A DNA stretch of 22,160 nucleotides from Methanobacteriota archaeon (GCA_018900975.1 JAHIFK010000233.1:1-22160); one strand, 5' to 3'. Positions 14,016 to 21,928 are shown, counted from the stretch's first letter. The notes: generated from the letters alone by a model not told the origin. Made by a program: numbers and translations.

Positions 14016-14576
14016 TCATAAACTTCTCGTTTTTACGATATCCCCTTCGATATCTTCTATTTCATTTATAAATGTCTCTGCTATCTCCCACGCAAGAGGT
14101 TTCCAGTCCGTTATCCCAAGCTCTTCAAGCGAAGCCGTCCTGACCTCTGCCGGCGTCCCAACTGTTGTTATATTTATCCCGCAGTGTATTTTCTCACTTG
14201 TTACACCTGCTGTGGCTATGCTAACCGTGAGCTTCCCATCATCGACATAAAGGTCATCGCCATTCCTGGTCGTTTGAATTCCCTGCCTCATAAGGGCATC
14301 CCTGATGCAGACAATGAGGAGGCGCTGCATGTAGTATGCAAGCCGCATGCTGGCCGGTGAATCGAACCGTTCCACGATTATGTGGACAACATCATCTCCC
14401 ATGATCGTCTTTCCTGCTTTTTCATCTTCAAGGTCTTTCATATTATCGAAGGTAACGTCCATCGGCCCATGGAAGATCACCATCGAGTCCCCCTTTATTC
14501 CCATGCTGTAAGCCCATAGCGGAGCTATCTGCGAGCCGTCGTATTTTATTTTTTCAGAAAGGATCCTTGAAATCAT
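14016..14576 (-). CDS. DUF366 family protein
   Basis: The 186-residue protein resembles the archaeal DUF366 family: SQIAPLWAYSMGIKGDSMVI, FHGPMDVTFDNMKDLED, DDVVHIIVERFD and the helix LAYYMQRLLIVCIRDALM. The biochemical function is not known to me. Its ATG overlaps the stop of the LeuC/HacA gene by 4 nt (14573-14576), so the two are translationally coupled. That coupling hints at a role near 2-oxoacid or leucine metabolism, or simply shared expression. No signal peptide or membrane segment is seen; the protein should be cytoplasmic. Confidence 0.82.
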   Translation of the reverse strand: MISRILSEKIKYDGSQIAPLWAYSMGIKGDSMVIFHGPMDVTFDNMKDLEDEKAGKTIMGDDVVHIIVERFDSPASMRLAYYMQRLLIVCIRDALMRQGIQTTRNGDDLYVDDGKLTVSIATAGVTSEKIHCGINITTVGTPAEVRTASLEELGITDWKPLAWEIAETFINEIEDIEGDIVKTRSL

Positions 14577-15820
14577 TGCTTCACATCCCTGGGGTCAGCT
14601 ATCTTTCCTGCAAGCGCGCTTGCAGCCGCGGTCTCTGGAGATGCGAGATATATCAGCCCGCCTGTCCCCATCCTTCCCCTGAAGTTGCGGTTGGAGGTTG
14701 AGAGGCATGTTTCACCCTCTGCGAGCACTCCCATGTGCGCTCCAAGGCATGGTCCGCATCCCGGAGGCGCGATAATGGCGCCTGCTTTCAGGAGCACGGC
14801 GATGACGCCCGATTCCGCGGCTTTGATAAGAATTTCGCGCGAAGCAGGCAGAACTATTGTACGCGCCCTGACTTTTTTCCCTTTCAGGATACGCGCTGCA
14901 ATCTCAAGGTCTTCGTACCGCCCGTTGGTGCATGAGCCTATAAAGACCTGGTCAAGGTGTGTTCCTGCCACTTCCCCGACAGAGACCACATTGTCTACTT
15001 CATGCGGTTTTGCCACCTGCGGCTCAAGGTCGCCTACATCAAAATCGTATTCTTCTATATATTCAGCGTTCTCATCCGCGAATACGGGTGTGTATTTTTC
15101 CCGCGCTCTTCCCCTGAGATATTTGTCTGTCTTTTCATCAGGCGGCACGATGCCTGCTTTTGCTCCCATTTCGATAGCCATGTTGCAAAGCGTCATCCTC
15201 TCAGGGATCGAGAGGGCAGATATGGCATCGCCGTAGTACTCTACTGCTTTATAGTTCGCCCCGTCCGCGCCCAGTTTTTTTATTATGTAAAGCGTCATGT
15301 CCTTTGCAGAAACACCTTTTGCAAGCCGTCCCTCAACTGTTAACCATATTGTTTGCGGCACACGCAGCCACAGTTTCCCTGTTGCGAATATCTCAGCCAT
15401 GTCTGTTGCGCCAACGCCTGTAGCAAATGCCCCGAATGCGCCGTAAGTGCATGAATGGGAGTCAGCGCCGATGATGAGCTTTCCTGGCATTGCAAATCCC
15501 TGCTCTGGCAGCACCTGATGACAGATGCCGTCACCCACATCGAAAAAATTGGTAATTCCCTGTTCTTTTATCCATTGCCTGATACCCTGCTGGAGCTTTG
15601 CCGCGGTCTCATTATTTGCGGGTGCTATGTGGTCGAACGGGATAATTATCCGTGTCGGATCCCAGACTTTCTTTGCACCCATCTCCTTGAAAGCTTTTAC
15701 AGCAAGCACGCTTGTCCCGTCATGAGCCATAGCATAATCTATATTTGCGATGACGAAATCCCCTGCGGAAGCAGTTTTCCCGGAAGCCCTGCTCAGTATC
15801 TTTTCACTTATTGTAGGCAT
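14573..15820 (-). CDS. leuC: 3-isopropylmalate dehydratase / homoaconitase large subunit
   Basis: This 415-residue aconitase-family protein is the large subunit of an isopropylmalate isomerase or homoaconitase. The 4Fe-4S ligands are seen in GSCTNGRYEDL and PPGCGPCLGAHMG; other family blocks are FDHIAPANNETAA, GADSHSCTYGAFGAFATGVG and STSNRNFRGRMG. Length fits the roughly 415-420-residue archaeal form. In methane-metabolising archaea one such protein serves leucine synthesis and a relative serves 2-oxosuberate synthesis for coenzyme B; the large subunit alone does not separate them, and the small subunit that decides specificity is not in this window. It is divergent from the RPA gene and coupled to DUF366. 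Confidence 0.92.
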   Translation of the reverse strand: MPTISEKILSRASGKTASAGDFVIANIDYAMAHDGTSVLAVKAFKEMGAKKVWDPTRIIIPFDHIAPANNETAAKLQQGIRQWIKEQGITNFFDVGDGICHQVLPEQGFAMPGKLIIGADSHSCTYGAFGAFATGVGATDMAEIFATGKLWLRVPQTIWLTVEGRLAKGVSAKDMTLYIIKKLGADGANYKAVEYYGDAISALSIPERMTLCNMAIEMGAKAGIVPPDEKTDKYLRGRAREKYTPVFADENAEYIEEYDFDVGDLEPQVAKPHEVDNVVSVGEVAGTHLDQVFIGSCTNGRYEDLEIAARILKGKKVRARTIVLPASREILIKAAESGVIAVLLKAGAIIAPPGCGPCLGAHMGVLAEGETCLSTSNRNFRGRMGTGGLIYLASPETAAASALAGKIADPRDVKQ

Positions 15821-15926
15821 CAGGCATTAATTGGGTTTTTAAGATACATAGACGTTTGTATGAGATTTTTCACTCAGCCTGAAAGAACCATAAACCTTTT
15901 ATCCGTACCTTTCTTCTTAGCATATA

Positions 15927-17051
15927 ATGATGAGTCACGAGGAGATCGAAGAATATTACAAAAAACTTGAAGGGAAGCTTACAATCGACGAATTCAAGTC
16001 AAAGATCGAAGAAAAAATAACGTTCATGAACGGCCTGTGCGACCTCAAGACTGCTGCCATGCTCGTATCAAGCGAATTGGGAGTCAATGAGGCCGTTAAA
16101 ATAAAGGATATGAGCCCAGACAGGAGCAATGTTGTCTTCATTGCAAAAGTGCTCTCAGTGAGCGAAATTCGTGAGTTCTCGCGCGATAATGACACGACAG
16201 GGCGCGTTGTGAACCTCAACCTTGCAGATGACACAGGTTCGATAAAAGCAGCGCTGTGGGACGAAGCATGCGACCTTGTGAAGATCGGGGATATCAAGCC
16301 AGGCCAGTCCCTGAAAGTGAAAGGATATGTCAAGGAAGGGAAAGGCGGTCTTGAGGTCAATGTGGGCAGGGGCGGGGGGATAGAGCATATTGATAAGGAA
16401 GTTTCCGTGGACATAAAACCCGTAAAGATAAGCGAAGTAAAGAACGGCATGAACTCACTCAATATGATAGGTAAAATAATTGATATGGGCGCTGTCAGGA
16501 CATTTTCCCGAAAAGACGGGACAGCAGGCAAAGTCAGGAATATAACCCTTGGAGATGACACGGGTAAGATACGGCTGACTTTATGGGATGCAAAGGCTGA
16601 TGCGACGGAATTTAAATCTGGAGATACCGTGGAGGTCATGAACGCATACGCACGGGACAACTCATTCAGCAACCAGACAGAATTGCAGATCGGCTCAGGC
16701 GGGAGCATTGTTAAGAGCAATGCAGCAGTTGATTATTCAGAACCGCTCACTCCTATTGCTGACATTGGGATCAACACCTCCTATAGTGTTTCGGGTCATG
16801 TATCTGGGCTTGATGAGATCAAGGAATTTGAGCGGGCTGATGGGACAAAGAATAAGGTTTCGAATATCTATATCTCTGATGATACCGGACGGATAAGAGT
16901 GGCACTCTGGGGTGAACATGCAGATATAGTCAATGGACTGGATATCGGGAGCGAGATACGCATAATCGACGCTTATGCAAAGCCTGGTAGGAATGAAGAA
17001 GTGGAACTTTCGGCAGGTGCAAGGACGAGCATACAGATATTGAGGAAGTAA
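15927..17051 (+). CDS. Replication protein A-like single-stranded DNA-binding protein, three OB folds
   Basis: The 374-residue protein is an archaeal RPA. After an N-terminal helical region (residues 1-65) come three OB-fold repeats at roughly 66-155, 165-260 and 275-370. Each has a repeated signature: FSRDNDTTGRVVNLNLADDT, FSRKDGTAGKVRNITLGDDT and FERADGTKNKVSNIYISDDT, each followed by an I(R/K)xxLW strand. No C-terminal zinc finger (CxxC...CxxC) is present, unlike the two-OB plus zinc RPAs of Methanosarcina, so this is the multi-OB type that can bind ssDNA alone. Two adjacent ATGs (15927 and 15930) are possible starts; upstream sequence suggests a leaderless mRNA. It stands alone, divergent from leuC. 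Confidence 0.93.
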   Translation: MMSHEEIEEYYKKLEGKLTIDEFKSKIEEKITFMNGLCDLKTAAMLVSSELGVNEAVKIKDMSPDRSNVVFIAKVLSVSEIREFSRDNDTTGRVVNLNLADDTGSIKAALWDEACDLVKIGDIKPGQSLKVKGYVKEGKGGLEVNVGRGGGIEHIDKEVSVDIKPVKISEVKNGMNSLNMIGKIIDMGAVRTFSRKDGTAGKVRNITLGDDTGKIRLTLWDAKADATEFKSGDTVEVMNAYARDNSFSNQTELQIGSGGSIVKSNAAVDYSEPLTPIADIGINTSYSVSGHVSGLDEIKEFERADGTKNKVSNIYISDDTGRIRVALWGEHADIVNGLDIGSEIRIIDAYAKPGRNEEVELSAGARTSIQILRK

Positions 17052-17204
17052 AGTTATTCTGATTTCTCTACAATGAAGAATTCCTGCAGAGACGTGTATA
17101 TGCATTGCGGCGGGCATGACGCCGATGAACACAGATTTCTTAACTTTTTGGTTCCTGTTTCTCCTTTCACTTACTGAAAATAGATAGATTTATTGCTTGA
17201 TATT

Positions 17205-17654
17205 CTACACGCTCTTGTATGCATATTTTTTCGGCACAACAAGCCTGAGGGGTCCCCCGTGCATCGGTTCAAGCGGCTTTCCTTCAAAAATGTAAGCGAG
17301 GAGCACATCAGGTTCCATAAGTTCAGCAAGGGGAAGACTGGTAGTGTATCCGCCATCGCACTCAATCGTGGCAAACCGGACGCCTGTTTTTGGTTTCACG
17401 ATCTTTGCAATATCGCTGAACCTGACCCCCTCCCATTTATTATCGAACCTGCTCCATCCGGTCACGCAATGAAAATCGCTGACATCCGCGGTCTTTTCAA
17501 GTGAGATGAATTCATCGTATGTCAGCCTGACAGGGTTTTCAACAAGCCCCTCGGCACGAAAATCCCATGTCCTCCTGTCGAATTCAGGCACTTTCCCGAA
17601 ATGCAGGATGGGAAAATCTGTTGTCAGGCGCTGGTGAGGGGGGAGTTTTTGCAT
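17205..17654 (-). CDS. Sulfite-oxidase-like molybdopterin oxidoreductase, copy A, C-terminally truncated
   Basis: This 149-residue protein is nearly identical to copy B (18507-19064): by hand I count about 12 differences over 148 aligned residues with no gaps. It keeps the Mo-coordinating Cys in DFHCVTGWSRFDNKW and the GGYTTSLPL and HGGPLRLVVPKKYAYKS blocks. It then stops after YAYKSV, losing the last 36 or so residues (WVRRVVFTEE onward in copy B). Homology at DNA level ends abruptly at about 17211, where unrelated sequence supplies the stop. The missing tail contains a conserved strand of the Moco-binding domain, so the product is probably non-functional or destabilised. The few and mostly mild substitutions suggest that truncation was recent. 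No signal peptide, so cytoplasmic. Confidence 0.75.
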   Translation of the reverse strand: MQKLPPHQRLTTDFPILHFGKVPEFDRRTWDFRAEGLVENPVRLTYDEFISLEKTADVSDFHCVTGWSRFDNKWEGVRFSDIAKIVKPKTGVRFATIECDGGYTTSLPLAELMEPDVLLAYIFEGKPLEPMHGGPLRLVVPKKYAYKSV

Positions 17655-17705
17655 GATCTTAACCTGTTTATTACAGGCGATGCCAGATATTAACCTTAAC
17701 TTTAC
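17211..17705. repeat. Duplicated segment, copy A (pairs with 18621-19115)
   Basis: A 495-bp segment matches 18621-19115 at a constant offset of 1410 with no insertion or deletion. It covers the shared part of the molybdoprotein gene plus about 50 bp upstream of the start codon, including TATTAACCTTAACTTTAC. Similarity ends sharply at both edges. Confidence 0.85.
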
Positions 17706-17722
17706 GGAAACCTTCTGTTTCC
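17706..17722. repeat. Short inverted repeat at the edge of duplicated segment A
   Basis: GGAAAC (17706-17711) and GTTTCC (17717-17722) flank CTTCT. The repeat begins at the first base after the duplicated segment ends, so it may mark a recombination junction, or it may be a hairpin in the intergenic space. The remaining sequence up to 17791 shows no gene. Confidence 0.35.
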
Positions 17723-17791
17723 TTGCCTCGCCCTATCCGGCTCGGTCATATAACAAAGCGTATCTGGATTCGCGCCTCTTAGGAGCACTTA

Positions 17792-18178
17792 CTAATGAAT
17801 CCTGACGATTTCTTGAATTTTATCAAAATCACTATCAAATGAAATAATCTTATTCACATCATATCTTTTCATTATCTCAATGGATAACGAATCTGCCAGA
17901 GATATCGAACCATCGTATTTCAAGAATGTGGTCATAGATTTTTCCATCATCTCTTCATCCAAATATTCTATTCTGCAATTATCCAAAAAAAATTCATAAA
18001 GTGTTTTTCCAGCCTTGCCGCCTTCGAAAGAACCGACCAATGTTATGCTTTCGCTCATGATAAGTTCGGAGACGAGCAACTGTTCCTTAACTTTTCCAGA
18101 CAGTTTCAAAGCGTCCTTATGCCATCGATCATCTTTTTTTAATGCGGCGATAAAATAAGAGGAATCCGCAAAGATCAT
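17792..18178 (-). CDS. vapC: PIN-domain ribonuclease toxin (VapC)
   Basis: The 128-residue protein has standard PIN-domain length and residues: Asp5 in FADSSYFIAAL, Glu38 in VSELIMSE, Asp96 in SLADSLSI, and Asp115/Asp117 in SFDSDFD. Its ATG overlaps the stop of the AbrB-type antitoxin by 4 nt. It should be a Mg2+-dependent endoribonuclease held inactive by the antitoxin. The pair sits between two copies of a molybdoprotein gene. It is a different toxin lineage from the one at 6814-7140 (longer, with a different partner fold). Confidence 0.9.
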   Translation of the reverse strand: MIFADSSYFIAALKKDDRWHKDALKLSGKVKEQLLVSELIMSESITLVGSFEGGKAGKTLYEFFLDNCRIEYLDEEMMEKSMTTFLKYDGSISLADSLSIEIMKRYDVNKIISFDSDFDKIQEIVRIH

Positions 18179-18411
18179 ATTTTTTCTCCTTTCTGGATTC
18201 TCTTCTTAAGTTCTACTGCATCGGGCAGACCCTCTGTTTTTATCAATCCGATTATGTCCTGGAATGTTCTTTTTTTTCGTGGCTGCACGATTATTCCCTT
18301 TTCTGTATCGCTCCATTCAAGAACATCGCCCGGCGTTATTTTATGGGCTTTCCTTATTTTTGCAGGTACTACGGTCTGATATCCTTTTGAAATTATTGTT
18401 TCACTTAGCAT
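18175..18411 (-). CDS. vapB: Antitoxin, AbrB/SpoVT swapped-hairpin type (VapB)
   Basis: This 78-residue protein begins with an AbrB/MazE-like DNA-binding domain: ETIISKGYQTVVPAKIRKAH, then KITPGDVLEWSDTEKGIIVQP. The C-terminal half (TFQDIIGLIKTEGLPDAVELKKRI) is the toxin-binding tail usual in archaeal VapB. It is first in the operon and overlaps vapC by 4 nt. A TATA-like AATATACTT at about 18443-18451 on the minus strand lies 30-40 nt before the ATG. Autoregulation is expected from the family but no clear palindrome is seen. Confidence 0.88.
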   Translation of the reverse strand: MLSETIISKGYQTVVPAKIRKAHKITPGDVLEWSDTEKGIIVQPRKKRTFQDIIGLIKTEGLPDAVELKKRIQKGEKI

Positions 18412-18506
18412 TCTGTAATCACAAAGATATCTAAGTTCTCAAAGTATATTATCTTTTTGTCAATATGAAATATTAAAAAGCTCGTTCTCGATAATTCCCA
18501 TAGAAC

Positions 18507-19064
18507 TTAATTCGAATACCTCTCCTCTTTCCACGGGTCAGCGCTGTTACTGTACCCTCTTTCTTCCCAGAACCCCGTCACCTGCTCCTCTGTAAACACC
18601 ACGCGCCTCACCCATTTGGCGCTCTTGTAGGCATATTTTTTCGGCACAACGAGCCTGAGTGGTCCCCCGTGCGCCGGTTCAAGCGGCTTTCCATCAAAAA
18701 TGTAAGCGAGGAGCACATCAGGTTCCATAAGCTCAGTAAGGGGAAGACTGGTAGTGTACCCGCCATCGCACTCTATCGTGGCAAACCGGGCGCTGGTTTT
18801 TGGTTTCACGAGCTTTGCAATATCACTGAACCTGACCCCCTCCCATTTATTATCGAACCTGCTCCATCCGGTCACGCAATGAAAATCGCTGACATCCGCG
18901 GTCTTCTCAAGTGCCACGAATTCATCGTATGTCAGCCTGACGGGGTTTTCAACAAGTCCTTCAGCACGAAAATCCCAGGTTCTCATGTCGAATTCAGGCA
19001 GTTTCCCGAAATGCAGGATGGGGAAATCTGTTGTCAGGCGCTGGTGAGGGGGAAGTTGTAGCAT
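18507..19064 (-). CDS. Sulfite-oxidase-like molybdopterin oxidoreductase, copy B, full length
   Basis: The 185-residue protein is a stand-alone oxidoreductase molybdopterin domain of the sulfite oxidase/YedY superfamily. The Mo-ligand Cys63 lies in DFHCVTGWSRFDNKWEGVRF; GGYTTSLPL, HGGPLRLVVPKKYAYKSAKW and FTEEQVTGFWEERGY are the other family blocks. I place the start at 19064 rather than the ATG at 19070: copy A, which is collinear, has AAG at the position of the upstream ATG, so only the downstream ATG is shared. There is no Tat or Sec signal and no heme domain, unlike periplasmic MsrP, so it is probably cytoplasmic with an unknown substrate. Shared upstream sequence suggests that both copies kept the same promoter. 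Confidence 0.87.
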   Translation of the reverse strand: MLQLPPHQRLTTDFPILHFGKLPEFDMRTWDFRAEGLVENPVRLTYDEFVALEKTADVSDFHCVTGWSRFDNKWEGVRFSDIAKLVKPKTSARFATIECDGGYTTSLPLTELMEPDVLLAYIFDGKPLEPAHGGPLRLVVPKKYAYKSAKWVRRVVFTEEQVTGFWEERGYSNSADPWKEERYSN

Positions 19065-19115
19065 GATCATAACCCATTTGTTAGATGTGATGTCAGATAT
19101 TAACCTTAACTTTAC
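18621..19115. repeat. Duplicated segment, copy B (pairs with 17211-17705)
   Basis: This is the intact partner of the 495-bp duplicated segment. Similarity runs from the codons for the YAYKS block to about 50 bp upstream of the start codon, then stops. The flanks differ on both sides, so this is not a simple tandem repeat of a 1410-bp unit. Confidence 0.85.
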
Positions 19116-19176
19116 TCATATGTCATCGGTTAAGGAATTTAACATGCTTGCTCAGTACAGTTATTCAAAGAGTTAT

Positions 19177-19389
19177 TTATTTTTCATGTTTTATAGGTTT
19201 AGTTCTAAATAGAACACGGATGACACGGATCAGACAGATTTTCACGGATCCGTGCGAATATGCGAATCCAAATGAGAAGTAAGCCAGGAATAATGGGATA
19301 AATATGACAAAACATAAGAAGCCGAGTAAGGACTTCTCCCATATAAAAAAACACAGGCTACCTTTCATCGAGAACTCAGTTAATTTCAT
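19177..19389 (-). CDS. Possible small single-span membrane protein
   Basis: The 70-residue reading frame has one hydrophobic segment (about residues 19-45, ending FLAYFSFGFAYS). GGTGGTG lies 4-5 nt before its ATG on the minus strand, a credible ribosome-binding site. The C-terminal third (ICLIRVIRVLF) is encoded by the degenerate ACGGAT repeat at 19214-19254, so this part looks like repeat sequence read as protein. I do not recognise a family. It could be a real small protein disrupted by the repeat or a chance frame. Confidence 0.3.
   Translation of the reverse strand: MKLTEFSMKGSLCFFIWEKSLLGFLCFVIFIPLFLAYFSFGFAYSHGSVKICLIRVIRVLFRTKPIKHEK
19214..19254. repeat. Degenerate ACGGAT-type direct repeat ending in a perfect palindrome
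   Basis: ACACGGAT, ACACGGAT, AGACAGAT and TTCACGGAT follow one another at roughly 9-12-nt spacing, and CACGGATCCGTG (19243-19254) is a perfect 12-bp palindrome. Similar short degenerate repeats occur between genes in many archaeal and bacterial genomes and often create spurious reading frames. The wider gap 19065-19481 otherwise holds the promoter region of copy B, the possible small gene at 19177-19389, and AT-rich sequence. Confidence 0.6.
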
Positions 19390-19481
19390 ATTACACCACC
19401 AAAAAATACAAATCCAATAAAAAATATTAGGAACTGTAATTACTGAAGTTCAAGTGGAAAACTTGGAGAAAGATAAGGAAG

Positions 19482-19952
19482 ATGTTACAATTACCAAATT
19501 TTATTACAAATCGAAGAATAGTCAAAAGAAATCGTAAATTCTTTGAAAGAATGTATAATGCTTTGATAGTTTTCATAGTAATCCTCACACTTTCCATCTT
19601 TGTGAAATCTGGTTCTTCCCTATTTACTTATGTTGATTATGGATTATTATTAATAGCATCATACATTGTTGTAAGTATTTTTTATGTGTGGATAAAATAT
19701 ATCGATTCTTTAAATCTATACAACGACCTTACTATTTGGGTTGTTAGAATTGTTGGTGGATTAGCTGTATTATTTGGGTTTCTCCTAATATTCTCCAGCC
19801 AAATGGTAATGATATACACATATAACACACCACGAAATCTTGTTTTCAATAATATTTATTGGATTATAGGATTTGCGTTTATACTGTTGGGCGCATTTTG
19901 CGAATTCCGTTCAACAAGACGATATGGTGTATTTTTATACAGAGGTAATTAA
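19482..19952 (+). CDS. Four-helix membrane protein of unknown function
   Basis: The 156-residue protein has a basic N-terminus (NRRIVKRNRKFFERM, expected inside) and four predicted transmembrane helices at about 24-43, 50-73, 86-110 and 123-141. No catalytic motif or known family is recognisable. GGAG occurs about 15 nt upstream and AAGGAAG abuts the ATG, so the start is plausible. It ends 1 nt before the lipoprotein gene and should be co-transcribed with it. Codons are strongly AT-rich compared with the metabolic genes to the left, suggesting horizontal acquisition or relaxed selection. Confidence 0.7.
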   Translation: MLQLPNFITNRRIVKRNRKFFERMYNALIVFIVILTLSIFVKSGSSLFTYVDYGLLLIASYIVVSIFYVWIKYIDSLNLYNDLTIWVVRIVGGLAVLFGFLLIFSSQMVMIYTYNTPRNLVFNNIYWIIGFAFILLGAFCEFRSTRRYGVFLYRGN

Positions 19953-19953
19953 A

Positions 19954-20889
19954 ATGAAATTAAAAATAGTATTGATTTTAATAATTTCATTATTAACGAT
20001 TGGTTGTGTTGATAATTCAAACATAATGGATAATTTTCAGAATCCATTTAATGATAATGATTTAAAAGCTTCAAAAAGTAGTGGTTCTAATATAACCGTA
20101 CAACAACTGGAAGAAAATCTTAAATTATTAAATAACAAATGCGATTTATCGATGACTTCTGATGCTTGTTCATTTTTTGTTATAAATAATAAAAAAACTT
20201 ATGAAAGTAAAGTAGATGGTTATTATCTCACAGGGGAAAGCACTATTGAAGATATAAAAAATGGGAAAATTTATTTGAGTATTCCTTTTCAATTCTCTCC
20301 AAAAATATCTGCTAATAAAATGGAAATTGAATTAAATGATGTCACATATAATTTATTAGAACTCAATAAAAATGATGGAATATTATTTAGAGGTAAAATA
20401 GAGCTGGAAAAAAACAATTGTAATTATCTCTCCAGTGGATTATCGCCTTGCTCTTCTTTGCTACAATTCAATAAAATTTCTTTATACGATGGAGAAATAA
20501 CAATTTTATATAAGGTAAGTGATTGTATAACAACTGATGGGTCTACAATATGTACTATTTCTGAACCAACTTCGTCAATAGCTTCACCATCGAAAACCCC
20601 ATTACCAACACAGAAACAAATGATATACACAGAGCATATAGTTGATTATTATATAGATACTATTCCCCCAGGGAAAGGGATTTTATACATTAACAATGTT
20701 CAATCTCCAAACAAAGGAGAGTTAACCTCAGGGAAAAAATATCAATTTGAATTGAGAATCTTGGGGGGGACGACCATGATTTGGTCTGAAATTGTCGGGG
20801 TTGATAACTTCTTGAATGTTACTACCACCGAGGGTAAATTTGTTCGTTCTTATGATAAATTCGAAGTACTTATAGCAATTAAACAATAG
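19954..20889 (+). CDS. Lipoprotein of unknown function
   Basis: I take the ATG giving MKLKIVLILIISLLTIGC rather than upstream in-frame codons that overlap the previous gene, because AGAGGT lies 8 nt before it and it yields a textbook lipoprotein signal with the lipobox Cys at residue 18. The mature protein (311 residues in total) has an Asn/Lys/Ser-rich linker, a beta-rich middle with four or more cysteines (NKCDLSMTSDAC, NNCNYLSSGLSPC), a Ser/Thr/Pro spacer (ISEPTSSIASPSKTPLPTQ) and a C-terminal beta domain. It should be anchored on the outer membrane face. It is coupled to the four-helix protein (1-nt gap). I do not recognise the family. Confidence 0.75.
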   Translation: MKLKIVLILIISLLTIGCVDNSNIMDNFQNPFNDNDLKASKSSGSNITVQQLEENLKLLNNKCDLSMTSDACSFFVINNKKTYESKVDGYYLTGESTIEDIKNGKIYLSIPFQFSPKISANKMEIELNDVTYNLLELNKNDGILFRGKIELEKNNCNYLSSGLSPCSSLLQFNKISLYDGEITILYKVSDCITTDGSTICTISEPTSSIASPSKTPLPTQKQMIYTEHIVDYYIDTIPPGKGILYINNVQSPNKGELTSGKKYQFELRILGGTTMIWSEIVGVDNFLNVTTTEGKFVRSYDKFEVLIAIKQ

Positions 20890-21031
20890 ATAGAATTAAG
20901 ATTTTATTCCATATGATATATAAAAATATTCAATGCAAAAATGGCGAGTAGGTATGAAAATCGGTAGAGCTAATTTTCATAGTAAATAATATATAGTTTT
21001 ATAGGGCATAGAACTATATTTATTTAATCTA

Positions 21032-21928
21032 CTAAACTTCAGTTTTGTTTAATAAATAGAAACTTTTGCCGTGTTTATCTATTGAACGCCCATTTATTGA
21101 GCGTGAATATATTAATTCATAATACCCTTCGGTCATATTAGGATTTGTGATGTTGATAAATACAAAGTATTTTCCAGAATCAAAAGCATTGCCAACTAAG
21201 TACTTTCCAGATTCTACTTTATTTGAGTCATGTGTTGGCTTTAATGTAATATTGTCGATTTCAGAACTTACGTTATATAAATATATTGATAAGTCTGGAT
21301 TCTGACCTATTACCTCAATAGATACAGGAATCGGCTCTCCATTTTTATAATAAATGCAGTCCATATTATCTATAACATCACCTTGCATTAAGCCTAAAAT
21401 AGCTGTATATGAAGCAGACCATAATGTAAAAAACAAAACAAATAATAAGGCAAAAATTAATATCGATTTCATTTTTGTTAAAGGAAATTCCAATTGGCTT
21501 TTCATTATAAACTTACTGAAACCAACATACCCAAAAAATAAAATAATAAAAGTCATGACTATAAATATAGGTTCATTTTGATTGTATCTGTATCCAGTGA
21601 TTGTCAATAAAAAAAAGCTTATTATATATATTGATGCTATGAATCCCATTAAAAATGCTATCAAATAAATGTTTGAAGCCAATTTTTCTAGATTCTCTTT
21701 TTGATTATTATCTTTTACTTCTGCTGAAAAACCTTTAACCGAAATATATGCGATAAGTAAGAGAGCAGATATTAACAATATAGTAATTAGTCCTAAACTA
21801 GATGTATACAAATTGTTATCAACAGCATTGTTATGAAAATAAGCATATAGTACATATATAATTGTACCTAAAGCTGTGAGCAACGTCACAGCGAATTTGA
21901 ACCCATCGATTTTTTCATTTTCGTCCAT
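21032..21928 (-). CDS. Five-helix membrane protein with extracytoplasmic C-terminal domain
   Basis: The 298-residue protein has predicted transmembrane helices at about 10-30, 44-66, 88-112, 120-140 and 152-178. A charged loop (KGFSAEVKDNNQKENLEKL) lies between the second and third. The last ~115 residues are beta-rich with several NxS/T sequons (YNVSSEIDNIT, INITNPNMTEGYY), consistent with an outside domain after five spans and an inside N-terminus. No known family is recognised. It converges on the lipoprotein gene with a 142-nt gap and shares its AT-rich composition, so the two may belong to one acquired envelope-related cassette. Confidence 0.72.
   Translation of the reverse strand: MDENEKIDGFKFAVTLLTALGTIIYVLYAYFHNNAVDNNLYTSSLGLITILLISALLLIAYISVKGFSAEVKDNNQKENLEKLASNIYLIAFLMGFIASIYIISFFLLTITGYRYNQNEPIFIVMTFIILFFGYVGFSKFIMKSQLEFPLTKMKSILIFALLFVLFFTLWSASYTAILGLMQGDVIDNMDCIYYKNGEPIPVSIEVIGQNPDLSIYLYNVSSEIDNITLKPTHDSNKVESGKYLVGNAFDSGKYFVFINITNPNMTEGYYELIYSRSINGRSIDKHGKSFYLLNKTEV

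Noticed and set aside
14685..15343. Long reading frames antisense to leuC/hacA
   Set aside because: Same reason: the aconitase-family gene on the minus strand is intact and explains the open frames.
17052..17204. Search for the missing C-terminus of molybdoprotein copy A downstream of its stop
   Set aside because: Translations of this stretch in the gene's orientation show none of the residues found after YAYKS in copy B, so a simple frameshift does not explain the truncation.
19391..19400. Third occurrence of a TTACACCACC-type motif like the candidate RNA loops
   Set aside because: On the minus strand it is simply GGTGGTGTAA, the likely ribosome-binding site of the small frame at 19177-19389, and no flanking stem is present.
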